Positions 10,640 to 21,354 of a DNA stretch of 64,000 bases are shown piece after piece. Below the pieces are notes generated by a model. That model did not search any database, was not told the origin of the DNA, and worked only from the letters and a program-made list of their open reading frames with translations. Source of the DNA: Gigaspora margarita (taxonomy: Eukaryota; Glomeromycota; Glomeromycetes; Diversisporales; Gigasporaceae); assembly GCA_009809945.1 (NCBI GenBank), contig WTPW01001573.1, forward strand, positions 40,490 to 104,489, in the 5' to 3' direction. The stretch's first letter is position 1. The number at the start of each line of letters is the position of its first letter. The position numbers and the translations under genes were made by a program.

Positions 10640-12860
10640 CCAATCAAATAGATTTTTTACATTTATTAGATTTAAACGCTTCTAACCACAAATTTTCTGT
10701 TATTTGTTGTCTTGTCCCCAAGGCGACTCCAGATATAATAGAGCTATATATCATTATTGAAGAACCTAATCGTATTGGTTTAATTTTCACAATTTGTATT
10801 AACAATTCTTCTACACAAAGCCTATCGATAGCATGTAGACACATACTTCTAGTTCGAATAAAAGTTTCTTCAGTCTTATTTTTCATATTGTCACTTTTGT
10901 TTTCCCACAAGGAAATCAAATTTTTTTCTTTAGTATTTTTGTTAATAGCTTTCATGAAAACATCTACAATATCGTCATGCCCAAATTTTATTAATTGTGT
11001 TGTCAGATTATTTGCAAATTCTACTAATTGATCTAATGTGTCTAAAATTTGAAGCAAATCTTCACTAATATTATACCAAACAATTCTATTAGCGATGCAT
11101 CTTTTATAGTTATCACAAATACCACATTCTGGAATTTTAGTGTCTTCTGGCTATCTGAATGGCTCATATGCCATTTTTCAATGACAATGATAGGAGTCTT
11201 CAAAGATATAAGTCATTGCAAATATGTTTTTTTTTGTTTTTCCAAATTAGAATATTGGTTTTGAACTGCTTGCATCTCTGTAGGATTAGTTTCAGCATCC
11301 ATATTAGGCTCATTAGCACTAAAGAGAAATATAATAATTGTTATATCTTATTTACATACAGTATATACTTATTGATATTTTACCTTTCTATTTTTTTACT
11401 AACAATCATTAGTAACTCACGAATATCCATATGCGTATAAAAAACTATACTTTCACATAGTTGCCCATCCCTGCCAGCTCATCCAATTTTTTGTATGAAA
11501 TTTGTTGGAGATAATGGAAAGGTGGCATGAATAATAATTCAAACATCTGGCATGTGAACTCCCATACCAAAAGCATTTGTAGAAATAATATATTTTAATT
11601 CTTGATTATGCCATAAGCATAAAGTTGTTTTCTGATCTATACTACACATCTTTCCATGATAGATACCAAGCCATTTTTGATCTATATATTTCTTAAGCCC
11701 ATTAAAAATTTCTGTACATTTATTAGAAGTTGATGAATATACAATTGCCTGACCCTCAAGACACTGCTCTAGAATTTTATATATTGCCTCTATAATATCT
11801 TTTTTTTTGATGGCTTTTATATAGTTCAGAATGTTAGTTGAGGTTTATATATTAAGGAATTTCAAAATACTTTCAAATCTGATATTTTTAAAATTGATTT
11901 AAGCTTTAACACACTTTCGTAAAAGCAAGTCGCAGTTAATAATAAGATTGAAGATAATAGAAATTCTTCTTTTATCTGTTCTAACTTCGTCCAAGCAGGT
12001 CTGTTAATAGATTCTATTAGGTTATATATATATATTTTTTCTCTTTTTTTTTAATATAATACTAACCTAAAATGTCCAAATTCTAAAACGCAATGGGTTT
12101 TGTCAATGACAAATTGTATACCATGTGTTTGAAATACATTATGCAAAAATCTACGAAATCTTAAACTTTCAATAAATTTTTTAGGTGTTATCCACAAGAC
12201 TTTGGTTATACCAGCTGCAACTTCACCGAAAATTTTCTCTTGTACTTCTAAAGGTTGATCTGAAGAAGCATATATTGTGGCAGCGGGAATACCCATTTTT
12301 ACTAGTTCACTCTTAAAATATAAGCTAAATTTTAATTTTATTAACTTCGTGGTTTTAAATTAATTAATTACTTACTAATTGGTTTACCATTATTGCTTTT
12401 AGAGGTGTAAAAACAACTGTTAAGGCTTTAGTTAATATGCTAGCAGCAGAAAAAATAAGAGTCTTTCTGGCACCTGTAGGCAAAATTGTCAAGGTATCTT
12501 GTCCTTTTAAAAAAGACTCTATACTTTCTTGCTGTAATTCTCGGTAATTGTTTAGTTTGAAAAAATTATTTACAACAGAATCAATTAACTCTGTAGATAT
12601 TACTGCTTTTTGTTTTTTATTACTATTATAAAATTTTGGATTTACAATATATGAGGCTAATCCATATTCAGAATAAAAATAACATAGATGACATAGGCCA
12701 CCTTTTGGAGATCATTTCGGAAAACATTTACAACCTTCACAATTACAAATCCATCAAAGTCGGGAATTAAATTGGCAAAAGAAGGTTGGAATTCTTCATT
12801 TACTATATTTTTCTTTAATTGTAATTCCGTATGGTATCAAGTCCTAAAAAACAATAGTTA
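10640..12860 (-). pseudogene. RecQ-family DNA helicase domain (C-terminal half of a transposon-like gene)
   Basis: Read on the minus strand, the order is: a Cys cluster (CNCEGC...CHLC, about 12680-12760); the helicase start YRELQQESIESFL with Walker A region LPTGARKTL (12458-12485); after a ~60-bp intron, SELVKMGIPAATIYASSDQP and the motif II region VIDKTHC (about 12085-12115); after another intron, motif III LTATC; then AIVYSSTS, GIYHGKM, ISTNAFGMGVHMPDV and the motif VI region IG-stop-AGRDG (11470-11500); and last a Cys-bearing accessory domain with an open frame 10644-11057. This is the 3'-to-5' SF2 RecQ order. The expected residues are damaged at Walker A (Gly to Arg), DEAH (to DKTH) and motif VI (Arg to TGA at 11479-11481). 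All are C-to-T or G-to-A changes. It is dead as a helicase unless base calls are wrong. It follows the transposase part directly across an ordinary intron. Confidence 0.8.
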
Positions 12861-12899
12861 ATTAATTATTTATTTATTTGATAGTTTATTATATTTTAA

Positions 12900-15735
12900 T
12901 AATACCTTAGAATAATCAAACTCTTCTATTTGCTTTCACGTTTTAGCAATTTTTTTTGCCTGTAAAGCATTTCTTTTATTAATTTCTGCAACATTACATT
13001 TACGTTTGTCTTCTTTTTGTTTCCAGATTTTTCCAATATTAATTTGATCCTGTTCAGAAAATTCTGAACAATTTTTTGCTTGTCTAATTACTTCAAGCAT
13101 TTCTAAAAGACCACTATTATTATGTAAAACTGCAAGTCCATGCTGTGCTGAAAAAGACTTTGCATAATCAACTTTTTTATTTGTATAATTTAATTTTACA
13201 TGGTTAAATGACTCATTCATACTGGTTCGTATAGTTGTAATTAAGCTTTGTTTTTGTGAAAGTTTAGTATGTCGTTTTAAAAACTCTTTAATGAACTTTG
13301 AGAATATCCAATTAGATTAGGATCAGCTAAATAAATTTCTGGATTTTTGACTTTCCAACAAATTTTGGCCCAGCAATTATTATGATTATTAGTAAGGTAA
13401 TTTACATATACTTCACTTTGCATTAAGTATAAATCATTATCAGTTGGAGATATTATACTAGAATTTTGTGTTCTTGCAACAGCAGCATAGATGCTTTTAG
13501 TATAAAAGTCCATTATTGGTTGTTCAAGTCGTTTCCATCTTTTTTCGCCAACTATAATTATAGCATTAAGATAAGTTAATAATTAGTTTGTTTTGTTTTT
13601 ATATTATATTAAGATTAATTTTACCTATTTTATTTCATAGAATTTTTGATTTGTGTTTTAAATCCGCGAAAATTTTATGAACTACCTTTTCTTCACTAAG
13701 TGTTTTATTAGTACTTAAATTACCATCAACACTAATATCTAATGTAAGATTGTATTTATAAAGAGTAGGTGTAACTTTGCTAATAATATTAATAAGATTT
13801 GCATGTTCCATCTGTCGACTACTATCATTATAATTGCCCTCATTAATAATTACTTTTTTTTCATTTTTAGTATAAATACGGGGCTTTTCTACTAAACTAA
13901 ATGCAACGATAGGTTTGTATCAAAATCCTTATATAATAATCATATTAGCTTTATTTTTTATTTTTTTTTACTCTAAAATTTAATATTTACTAATTTTACC
14001 TTTTGGTGTTCCATTATAAATAAATTCGGCACTTGCTTGAGGAGCTTCTCTAACTTTACTCTATGCACAATTGAATCCTACCTCTAAAATTTCATTTTTT
14101 TTGAAATAATTTCTTCACAAACTATGCATAATGCATTGTTTGCACTTTCTTCTGCGGCAGCTTTAATTCCATCAAAGAACTTTTCTTGTTTTTGAAAATA
14201 TTGCAATTTTCTACTTTGATGTGTTACTCTACATAGGCATAACATTGTTGACCACTTTTTATGATTAACACTACCAGCCAATCCTGCAGCAGCTACAAGA
14301 TTAGAAAACTCTATTCCAGGCATTTCATTTCCATAAAATGTTTTTACTTGACATTGGCAGCAAGTAATAATAATTTTTATGGACAATCCTGAAACTTTTA
14401 TATTATGTTTTTTTTTATTTATATTTTCATTTTGACAAGTAGAACATTTCTGATTTAATATATAAGTAAGAAACAATTCAGTACTAATAAAAAGACTTGA
14501 TCCAAGATTTCCTTTAGAAATAAGAAATTGTATTATTTCTTGAAAATCTTGAAGTTCATCATCACTATTATAACTATTTTCTTCATCATCAATTTCATTA
14601 CTAAAAAATTAATAAAGTTTTATATTTATTTTTATTTGTTATAAAATTTTTTTTTCGATTATACCTTGATGAATCAGATTCGCGTTCTAAAATTTCTTGT
14701 AAATTTAAAACCTTTTTTTGTGATCAGTATAATTTTTTATGCGTGTTTTGTATTACAAAAATAGTTTGTTTCAATTTATGTTCCAAACCTTGTATAATTT
14801 GCTGTGCATTTTTCCATCCTTCGGTTTTTAACTGAGTCACTCTTTTTTTTAAAATTGTTTTGTAATAATTGTTAGAATTTGCTACTCGTTTTCCCAAATT
14901 TATTAAATTTACTATTTCTTTTTCATCTTGATAAATTTGTTTTTCTATGCTAAAAATGTTTGAAAAATGATTTCCAATATATCTGTGCAACCATTGAGCA
15001 TTTTCTGTATTTGTAAATCCAAGTAACTATGGTAATGATAATCCACCTTTATATTGTAATATCTTTGTATTATTAATATAATATAAAAGAGAACTTTGAC
15101 TTTCAAATACTAATGGCGATTGTGAGGACCCGGACATATAGTACAGAGGTCATACGTTACGCATTTCAGCAAAAACCCCCAAAATTTGAGAAGTAAAAAA
15201 CCAGTTTTTGGCAATTATCTTGGCATCCAGTGGTCCAATTTGAATGAACTTTTTTTTAAAATGAAGCTCTCAGTGAGGCGCATCTAACAAAAAAANGTTN
15301 ANTCAATTCTAATNACTGGATCGGAAGTTATTTAAGTAAATAGATTTTGACATTTTTAGCAAATTAGGTCAAAATTGGCCAAAATCCAGTTATGACCTAT
15401 ATGAAAGATGTCCGGGGTCCTCGATTGTATCATATTCGTAAAAGTCATATCATCACCAAATTGAGCCTATTCATATAAAACAATTTGTTTAGTAGGAGAC
15501 CAACACAACTTTACTGAACAGTAAACTCCTCTGAAAAATATAAAAATAAGATATCCCAGAATTAAAGGAACCAAACTTAGATTATTAATATCAGCGGCAA
15601 TTTTAGGCACTTGCAATTTGATATATGCTGGATTTTGATCTTTATATGCATCTTCAATAAGCCCATGACTAGGTAAAATAGATAGTTGGGCAGTATCACG
15701 AACAAAAACTGTTCGGTTATTACAAGAAATTTTAA
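12900..15735 (-). pseudogene. Zinc-ribbon/DDE-like transposase part fused upstream of RecQ
   Basis: Minus-strand pieces, 5' to 3': TVFVRDTAQLSILPSHGLIE (15600-15735), a middle part interrupted by a MITE at 15124-15422, a helical Lys-rich stretch (14724-14990), a four-Cys zinc ribbon (CSTCQNEN...CCQCQ, 14340-14440), CLCRVTHQSR and a block EVGFNCA-stop-SKVREAPQAS-EFIYNG (14000-14100), then VDGNLSTNKTL and IFADLKHKSK (about 13630-13735), and TSMNESFNHVKLNYTNKK (about 13165-13235). The spacing of these acidic blocks suggests an RNase H-fold DDE transposase, with ESFN a candidate for the catalytic Glu. I infer this from pattern, not from a named family. GT-AG introns separate the pieces, and a final one at about 12855-12905 leads into the RecQ half with no terminator between. 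Trp-to-stop changes occur near 14060 and 12940. Confidence 0.55.
15124..15422. mobile_element. 299-bp MITE with GAGGACCC ends
   Basis: Ends GAGGACCCGGACAT and ATGTCCGGGGTCCTC are inverted repeats, and GATTGT (possibly CGATTGT) is duplicated at 15118-15123 and 15423-15428. It interrupts the transposase frame. Four ambiguous bases (15296-15314) lie inside. The MITE at 46061-46226 has related ends. Confidence 0.8.
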
Positions 15736-15892
15736 CCCGGTAAGCGGGGTGCCAGAAATCACCTGATTTCTTGGGGGAGGGGGTCTCCGGCTTAATCAGG
15801 TTACTATATATCCTTTATTATGATTGGCTAATACAATATATTATTTATATAATATATATATTTAAAAATACTATATATGAAATTTTTATTAG

Positions 15893-17110
15893 TTAATAAC
15901 TTTTGATCCACTAATCCAATTTGGATGATTTAACTACCAAAATGATCCTCTCAAAAAGAGGATTCTAATAAGTCCAAAATCACAAGAATCTAATTACAGG
16001 ATCATAAGATCGATATAGATTTGTATATTATTACTACATATGTAGTATTTATTAATACTATATATGTAGTAATAATACATAAATCTATGTCCTCCGGGTC
16101 GATAGCATAGCGGTTATGCTCTGAGGATGCAAATCAGAAGGTTGCCAGTTCGATTTACAGTGGTGGCGAAAACTTAAAAATCTATGATGTGGGTCCTACC
16201 AAAAAGGGAACTGAAACACCGCAGGAAGACAGGGACCCAGGATGTCAATTGACAGACCTCTATGGTGCGACGCTGCAGTAGTCATGATCAAAACCCCGAG
16301 GTCGTACTGAGTTAGAGCCACGATTTGAATAACCAAAGTCACATGATGTATTGAGAGATCGAAGTCTGAAAGGATACTTCAAGAACACATGGCAGTGCAT
16401 CCGGACTGCGATTCGTACCTACAGAAACTGCTCGGGTCGATAACCGGCGGGCCCTGCTGGAAGAAGAAGTGTTCGGTGAGACAACCCTACCTGGGCGCTC
16501 AATGAAGTAGCCAGGTTGATGCCTGCCCAAAAGTACTTAGATAATGGTTAATGTACTTGTACTTTAATTTAAGAGTTTAATAAAGGTAGCGCAAGGTTGT
16601 TAAGATTATAAAAAAAAAAAAAAAAAAAATACATAAATCTATATCGATCTTAAGATCCTGTGATTAGATTCTTGTGATTTTGGACTTGTTAGAATCCTCT
16701 CTTTGAGAGGATCATTTTGATAGTTAAATCATCCAAATCGGACCAGTGGATCAAAAGTTATTTATTATATTATATATAATATATAATAGTAAATAACTTT
16801 TGATCTACTGGTCCAATTTAGATGATTTAAATACCAAAATGATCCTCCCAAAGAGAGGATTCTAACAAGCCCAAAGTTACAAAAATCTAATCACAGGATC
16901 ATAAGATCGACATAGATTTGTGTATTATTACTACATAGTATTTATTTAATAAATACTATATAGTAATAATATTCAAATCCATATCGATCTTATGATCCTG
17001 TGATTAGATTGTTGCGATTCTAGACTTGTTAGAATCCTCTCTTTGAGAGGATCATTTTGGTAGTTAAATCGTCCAAATCGGACCAGTAGATCAAAAGTTA
17101 TTAACTATTA
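15893..17110. repeat. Two adjacent palindromic MITE units (AACTTTTGATCCA...)
   Basis: Unit 1 runs 15893-16765 (SINE included) and unit 2 about 16790-17110. Each arm reads ATAACTTTTGATC(C/T)ACT, then TTTAACTACCAAAATGATCC, GAGAGGATTCTAACAAG, CAGGATCATAAGATCGA, and returns in inverse order through a central AT-rich hairpin. Each unit is a near-complete foldback, so single strands could form very long hairpins. Confidence 0.75.
16089..16628 (+). mobile_element. tRNA-derived SINE, young copy with 14-bp target duplication (family 1)
   Basis: The head GGGTCGATAGCATAGCGG holds an A box (TAGCATAGCGG fits TRGYNNARNNG) and GCCAGTTCGATTTAC holds the B box, at the spacing of a tRNA promoter. About 450 bp of unrelated, more GC-rich body follows. 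The tail is TTTAATAAAGGTAGCGCAAG and a run of about 20 A. A perfect 14-bp duplication ATACATAAATCTAT flanks it at 16075-16088 and 16629-16642, as expected from LINE-mediated target-primed reverse transcription. It lies in the loop of palindromic unit 1. Short open frames inside are not genes. The partner LINE is not in the window. Confidence 0.9.
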
Positions 17111-17232
17111 ATTTTATAAATATTTTTAATAATAATTTAATATACGCGAAATTTGATTGGCTATTTAAACCAGTCAGGTAGGGGGAGGGGGGTAGGCCCT
17201 ATAGTAAATGGAAATCAGGTGATTTTTGGCAC

Positions 17233-17440
17233 TCCCCTAATTATTTTGCGCTACAAGTTGGTTTCCCAATTTTTATTAAAAAAACTCTGACATATATTAA
17301 AATTACATAGTTCATTAGTGTTCTATAAATAGATGACCAATAATATTCTTTAATACAAAGAACTTCTAACCAACGTATAAAAATTGCTAATACCATAACT
17401 TTTAAGAATAAAATTATTTGCAATAAGCAGGCAAGATAAT
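17233..17440 (-). pseudogene. Probable upstream fragment of the transposase-RecQ gene
   Basis: Minus-strand open stretch of about 60 codons (LEVLCIKEYYWSSIYRTLMN) next to the TIR element, in the same direction as the coding sequence on the other side. It could be the displaced 5' part of the same gene. No domain recognised, and the link is by position only. Confidence 0.3.
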
Positions 17441-17474
17441 CTTCCGCTAAATTTAAAAGAAAAATATATGTACT

Positions 17475-17997
17475 TTAGTAAAGTTTGTTTGACATGCGCA
17501 TTTTTAAAGCTTCATGTGCAAAGCAATTTCTATGTATTTTAAACAGACCTTTGTTACAGATTAGCTTCCAGCGAAAAAGAATTATTGGTTTAATGTACAT
17601 ACGATTAAACAATCAAAAACTTCTTTTTTTTAATATTATTAACTCATTGGTTAATATTTTTTTAGAATCACGAGTTTTTGAATTATCTTTCGAAAGGCTA
17701 ATCCTGATGATCTGCACTATTTTATACTTGTGTAATGTAATACTAATACCCTATCCTTAAGGGATTAAAGTTTATATGAGTTCAAAAATTTGGTGTTTAA
17801 TATAGAAAAAAAGAAAAAATATCCAATCAAAATCCATTACACAAATTTAGCCAATCAGAATTGATTACATAAGCACAAAAATTGGTGCTTATATGTGTAG
17901 ATTGGATATCTTTTTACTGCCTGTACTGTGTATTTAGAGGTTTTAAATTTTTTTCACTTTGGCAGTTTCGCCAGTACTTTATTAAGATTCTAAGTAT
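17475..17997. other. AT-rich interval, nothing recognised
   Basis: Open frames on the plus strand here have no recognisable motif and read as chance. No repeat partner found. Confidence 0.3.
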
Positions 17998-18258
17998 ATG
18001 GGCTTGGTGCTACAGAAAAGGAGGAAATCAACAAAAAAAAGCTCTTCAGAAAATCAATTTTTATGTTATAAATTTTATAATAAGCTATAAGAAATTATAG
18101 TTTATGAAAAACTATATTGCAAAATTTTATTAATACAACTACTTTTGTGTCTTAAGTAAAAAATGATCCTAATTGTATTCTAAATTAATTTATATAACAA
18201 AATTAATTTTCAAAATTTTGTCATTTTCCCTCTTTTCTGTAGCACCAAGCCCATATTA
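17998..18258. mobile_element. TIR MITE with TGGGCTTGGTGCTACAG ends
   Basis: The left end TGGGCTTGGTGCTACAGAAA continues to about 29 bp and is answered on the right by CTGTAGCACCAAGCCCA. TA lies at both outer edges, as for Tc1/mariner-type insertions. The interior is AT-rich and non-coding. Confidence 0.7.
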
Positions 18259-18392
18259 TTACATTATACACTTTTTTACTCCTAATTAGCAAGCCTGACA
18301 TCACCCGGCTGCCTTATGGCACCCAAATGCAACCAGTTAAGTTTTATAAAATTAGCAATTATTCTGTAGCAAATTTTGATTGGTTAAAAGGT

Positions 18393-18643
18393 ATTATAAT
18401 CAGTGTTTAAAATTCAAATTTAGTTTTATGTTCTCAAAAAGAACATACATTTTTAATTTCTTAATGTTCTCAGTAAAATTTTAATGTTCTTTATATAGAA
18501 AAATTAAAATTCTTTTAATATTAAAAGAATTTTTTGAATGTTCTCAAATAGAGAATATATTTTAATAATTTATGTTCTCAAAAATTGTATAATGTTCTTT
18601 GAGAACACTGAGAACATTGAATTTTAAACACTGATTATAATAT
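18393..18643. mobile_element. MITE present in copy A only
   Basis: Inverted ends TATTATAATCAGTG and CACTGATTATAATA continue into AATTCAA-type arms, with several GTTCTCAAA(A/G)A(G/A)AAC blocks inside. Copy B at about 47390 runs through without this sequence, which shows that it is an insertion. Confidence 0.7.
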
Positions 18644-19567
18644 CGATTTACATATGTTAAATGACCTTCCTGGTCATTTAGACGTCAGAAAGGATCAATT
18701 ACTAGTCATTTGTCATTTAAGTCATCAGGACATTTCATGTTATTTACCATCCTCGGGATTGGTGAATACTGGACGACGAGAAGTAATGACTGGGATTTGT
18801 CAGGTTAGTTTATTGCAGTAGACAGTGGAGAAATTTATATCCGATATACTAATTGAAAAGTGGAGGCGTGAATGAATTGTAAGACTAAAGATAAGTTTGT
18901 GGCTTTTTTGTGCCGAAGAAGTATTTTGATGCATACGACTTGTACTGACTTAAATTATTAAAATATTTGCGATCAGTATGGGCGTATATTTAAACTATAG
19001 CTCATTTTAGCTAGAGATGTGATCCGTAAATTACAATACATATAAATAAACAGTAGTTTATTTTAAAACTATAGTTTTACAATAGACCACAGTTTATTTA
19101 TTATAACTAATAATTTATAGTTCACACCTCTAATTTTAGCATAATCTCAATCTGAACAATTAACTCTATTAACCTTAGTGCAATTAACATAAGTATATTA
19201 AATTTTTGGTAATTGGTTCCTATTAGACTATTACTAGCATAACAATTTATAACATTTTCCTATAATAAATTGGTTTAACCAGCTTTAATCGAGAATTAAA
19301 CATACCATTAATTATTAAAAGAGAATTAATAAATAGCTTATTTCATAATGTAGTATTTTTAAAGAAAAATAAATATGGGCTTTTAAGAACTGGTCAATAA
19401 GTAGGAGAATGAAAGAATATTTTACTTTAAAAACGGTACAATATACAGTACGAAGTATCAGAAATTAGAAATAATTTGGAGTATGGGAGAAAATATTGAC
19501 CTGATAAACACTTCCGTTAAAGTATAGGTAAAGCGAGGAAAGAAATAAGATAAAAGATTATTCATGT

Positions 19568-20042
19568 ATGAGTGCTGTAGAGCGAAAATCTATTGGTGTT
19601 GATGATCGGTGTTTGAGGTTTTTTTTTTTTGAATTTTAGTATTTATCACCGGTGGATACCACGCCCCTTATATAATTTAGGGTTAGGGTGCAGTTTTAAG
19701 ATAAAATAGGAGTTTTATATAATATAATGTAGGTTAGATACAATATAAGGTCTCGATTCAGTTCTCGTGAGGTTTTCAGGGTCCTGAACATTTTTACTTA
19801 GGACCCCGGACCTTATTTACTTAGTACGTTTTTAAGATAAAGAACCCCGGTTATATAACCACCGGCGATAAATAGCAACATTCTTTTTTTTTCGTCTCAG
19901 GAATATAGAGTTTAAATTCCTGGTGAGATGAAAAAAATTCCAAACATCGATCATCAAAACCAATACGTAATATTAATTGTTCAGGGGCTAAGTTCACCAC
20001 AGCGAAAGCTTAAATATTCAGTTTTTCGTTCTACAGCACTTG
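19568..20042. repeat. Foldback inside the dispersed repeat
   Basis: The left arm GTGCTGTAGAGCGAAAA, then TTGGTGTTGATGATCGGTGT, is answered on the right by ACATCGATCATCAAAACCAA and TTTTCGTTCTACAGCAC. Further nested arms are TTATCACCGGTGG and CCACCGGCGATAA. The matching foldback in copy B is 48265-48728. Confidence 0.65.
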
Positions 20043-20534
20043 CATATAGCTTGAAAAAAAAATAAATAATGATTCGATTGATATTTCTTCAATATATTTT
20101 TATTATTTAAATCACGCTAATTTAACCATTTTACGGATTGATTTTAGTCCAGTCAATCAAAAAATAAAGCTGAATTAATTAATATTTGATCCAATTAAGT
20201 CTCTAAAGTTATTATCATTTCCTGATAAATGCTCCAAAAAATAAATTCTGCTGATCGAAGGCTCAAACGCTGTAATAAATTTGATTATTTTATAACATTA
20301 TAATAGGCTTTCCTATTAGATAGTACACGACACTTAATAATCGAGTATGTTAGATACTTACATAATTTGACGAAAAAAAAAATTTTAACTGAGGAATTGT
20401 TCTTTTTTATTGTTGATGACAGTATTTAATTCTTTAATAGGAAATTCGAAAAATTTAAAAGGGATAAATATTCATCAGAATTTCTTGACATCATAAATGA
20501 ACATATAAATTAGTTTATCTTTTTGTTCATTCCT

Positions 20535-20792
20535 TCATACTATTGTTCCCGGTCTAATAATGCACGAAAGATAAGCAAAATGGATGAAAATAAAAAAACA
20601 ATGCACTGAGCCAAATCCTATTGTCATAAATGCTTTAAGAGTAACGTTTATAATGTTTAAGAATGTGAATGCGATCGATAAAGCAGCTGCCCCATGGATA
20701 CTATCTAGAGACTTAAAGTGGTAATCAGAATGTGTTGACATTCTTAATTTTAATTTTGTGAATGGATACCTGTAAATTGAATAATATTTCAC
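20535..20792 (-). pseudogene. Possible membrane-protein exon within the dispersed repeat
   Basis: Minus-strand open frame preceded by an acceptor-like TTCAATTTACAG. The product has a polar start (STHSDYHFKSLDSIHG) and then two hydrophobic stretches (AALSIAFTFLNIINVTL, about 20650-20700, and SVHCFFIFIHFAYLSCII, about 20550-20605). Copy B (about 49240-49470) keeps the DNA but breaks the frame with small indels. It could be a host exon carried by the duplication. No family recognised. Confidence 0.3.
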
Positions 20793-20899
20793 TGAATCGG
20801 GGTTGGACGTTTTTTTGCATAGTCATAGAATGAGATTGGCTAAGAACTTTCAAGAAAGAGTTATCTAAAGCAAAATTTCAAAGAGCCAAATGGTACGTG

Positions 20900-21354
20900 C
20901 GTATGCATCAGTTATTTGCGCAGGTAATAAACCCAAAAAAGGAAATCCAATTTTGTAAGTGCGTGATATAAAAATTTATGGTTAGAGCCTTAACGTTAGA
21001 GTCAGATTGAGATTTAAGCACTAGTTTCTACGTATTTTCGCAGTTTTCTCCTTTCGTACGTGTTCGAATTCTGTGTCGGGTTGATCCGGTATAGTCAAAA
21101 TTTGCACTCTCCGATTGCCGATTTCCCCTTCAAGAGTTTGTATTACCCCGTAAATAAGTGGATTCCGTACGTACGTATGTACTGTACATATCTGATATAC
21201 GCACATATGTGTCAGATTCGAACACAACATATAGTAAAGATCATCAACAATATAAGTACGTACGTACTTACGCACCATTACGCATTAAACTTAATTATCG
21301 TCCTTGTGTGGTACTAAAGTTTTATAGTAGAATAGCGTGTTTTTGACTCTATCC
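20900..21354 (+). promoter_or_regulatory. Upstream region of the Sel1-kinase gene with CGTACGTA palindromes
   Basis: Less AT-rich than its surroundings, non-coding, with clustered self-complementary CGTACGTACGTA and GTACGTACGTAC motifs at 21165-21180 and 21254-21270. Placed directly before the first ATG of the Sel1 frame. A regulatory role is inferred from position only. Confidence 0.3.

Larger units (their letters stand above)
15738..17232. mobile_element. TIR element inserted in the transposase-RecQ gene
   Basis: The left end GGGGTGCCAGAAATCACCTG matches the reverse complement of the right end, GGGGAGTGCCAAAAATCACC, followed in both by GATTTC, CCCCCTCC-like blocks and TGATTGGCTA. Related in sequence to the 7016-9663 element. 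Its interior consists of two palindromic units and one SINE. Minus-strand coding-like sequence continues on the far side (17233-17440). Confidence 0.65.
18351..20898. repeat. Large dispersed repeat, copy A
   Basis: Colinear with 47351-49595 over its whole length in the same orientation, with small indels and substitutions. It starts ATTAGCAATTAT(T/C)CTGTAGC and ends GAGCCAAATGGTACGTG. Copy A carries extra DNA: a MITE at 18393-18643 and about 45 bp near 19530. Both copies contain the foldback 19568-20042. No recognised transposase, LTR pair or terminal inverted repeat bounds the unit, so it is either an unclassified element or a segmental duplication. Confidence 0.8.

Noticed and set aside
16089..16160. 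Functional tRNA genes (also at 5562, 6346, 770 and the minus strand near 43950)
   Set aside because: A and B boxes are present but the sequences do not close into an acceptor stem and continue into long bodies with poly(A) tails and target duplications, so they are SINE heads.
17485..18100. Two plus-strand ORFs as genes
   Set aside because: The first is opposite AT-rich sequence without motif and the second crosses the end of a TIR MITE.
20990..21290. Coding ORFs on both strands upstream of the Sel1 gene
   Set aside because: Three overlapping frames arise from CGTACGTA-rich sequence; none has a recognisable domain.
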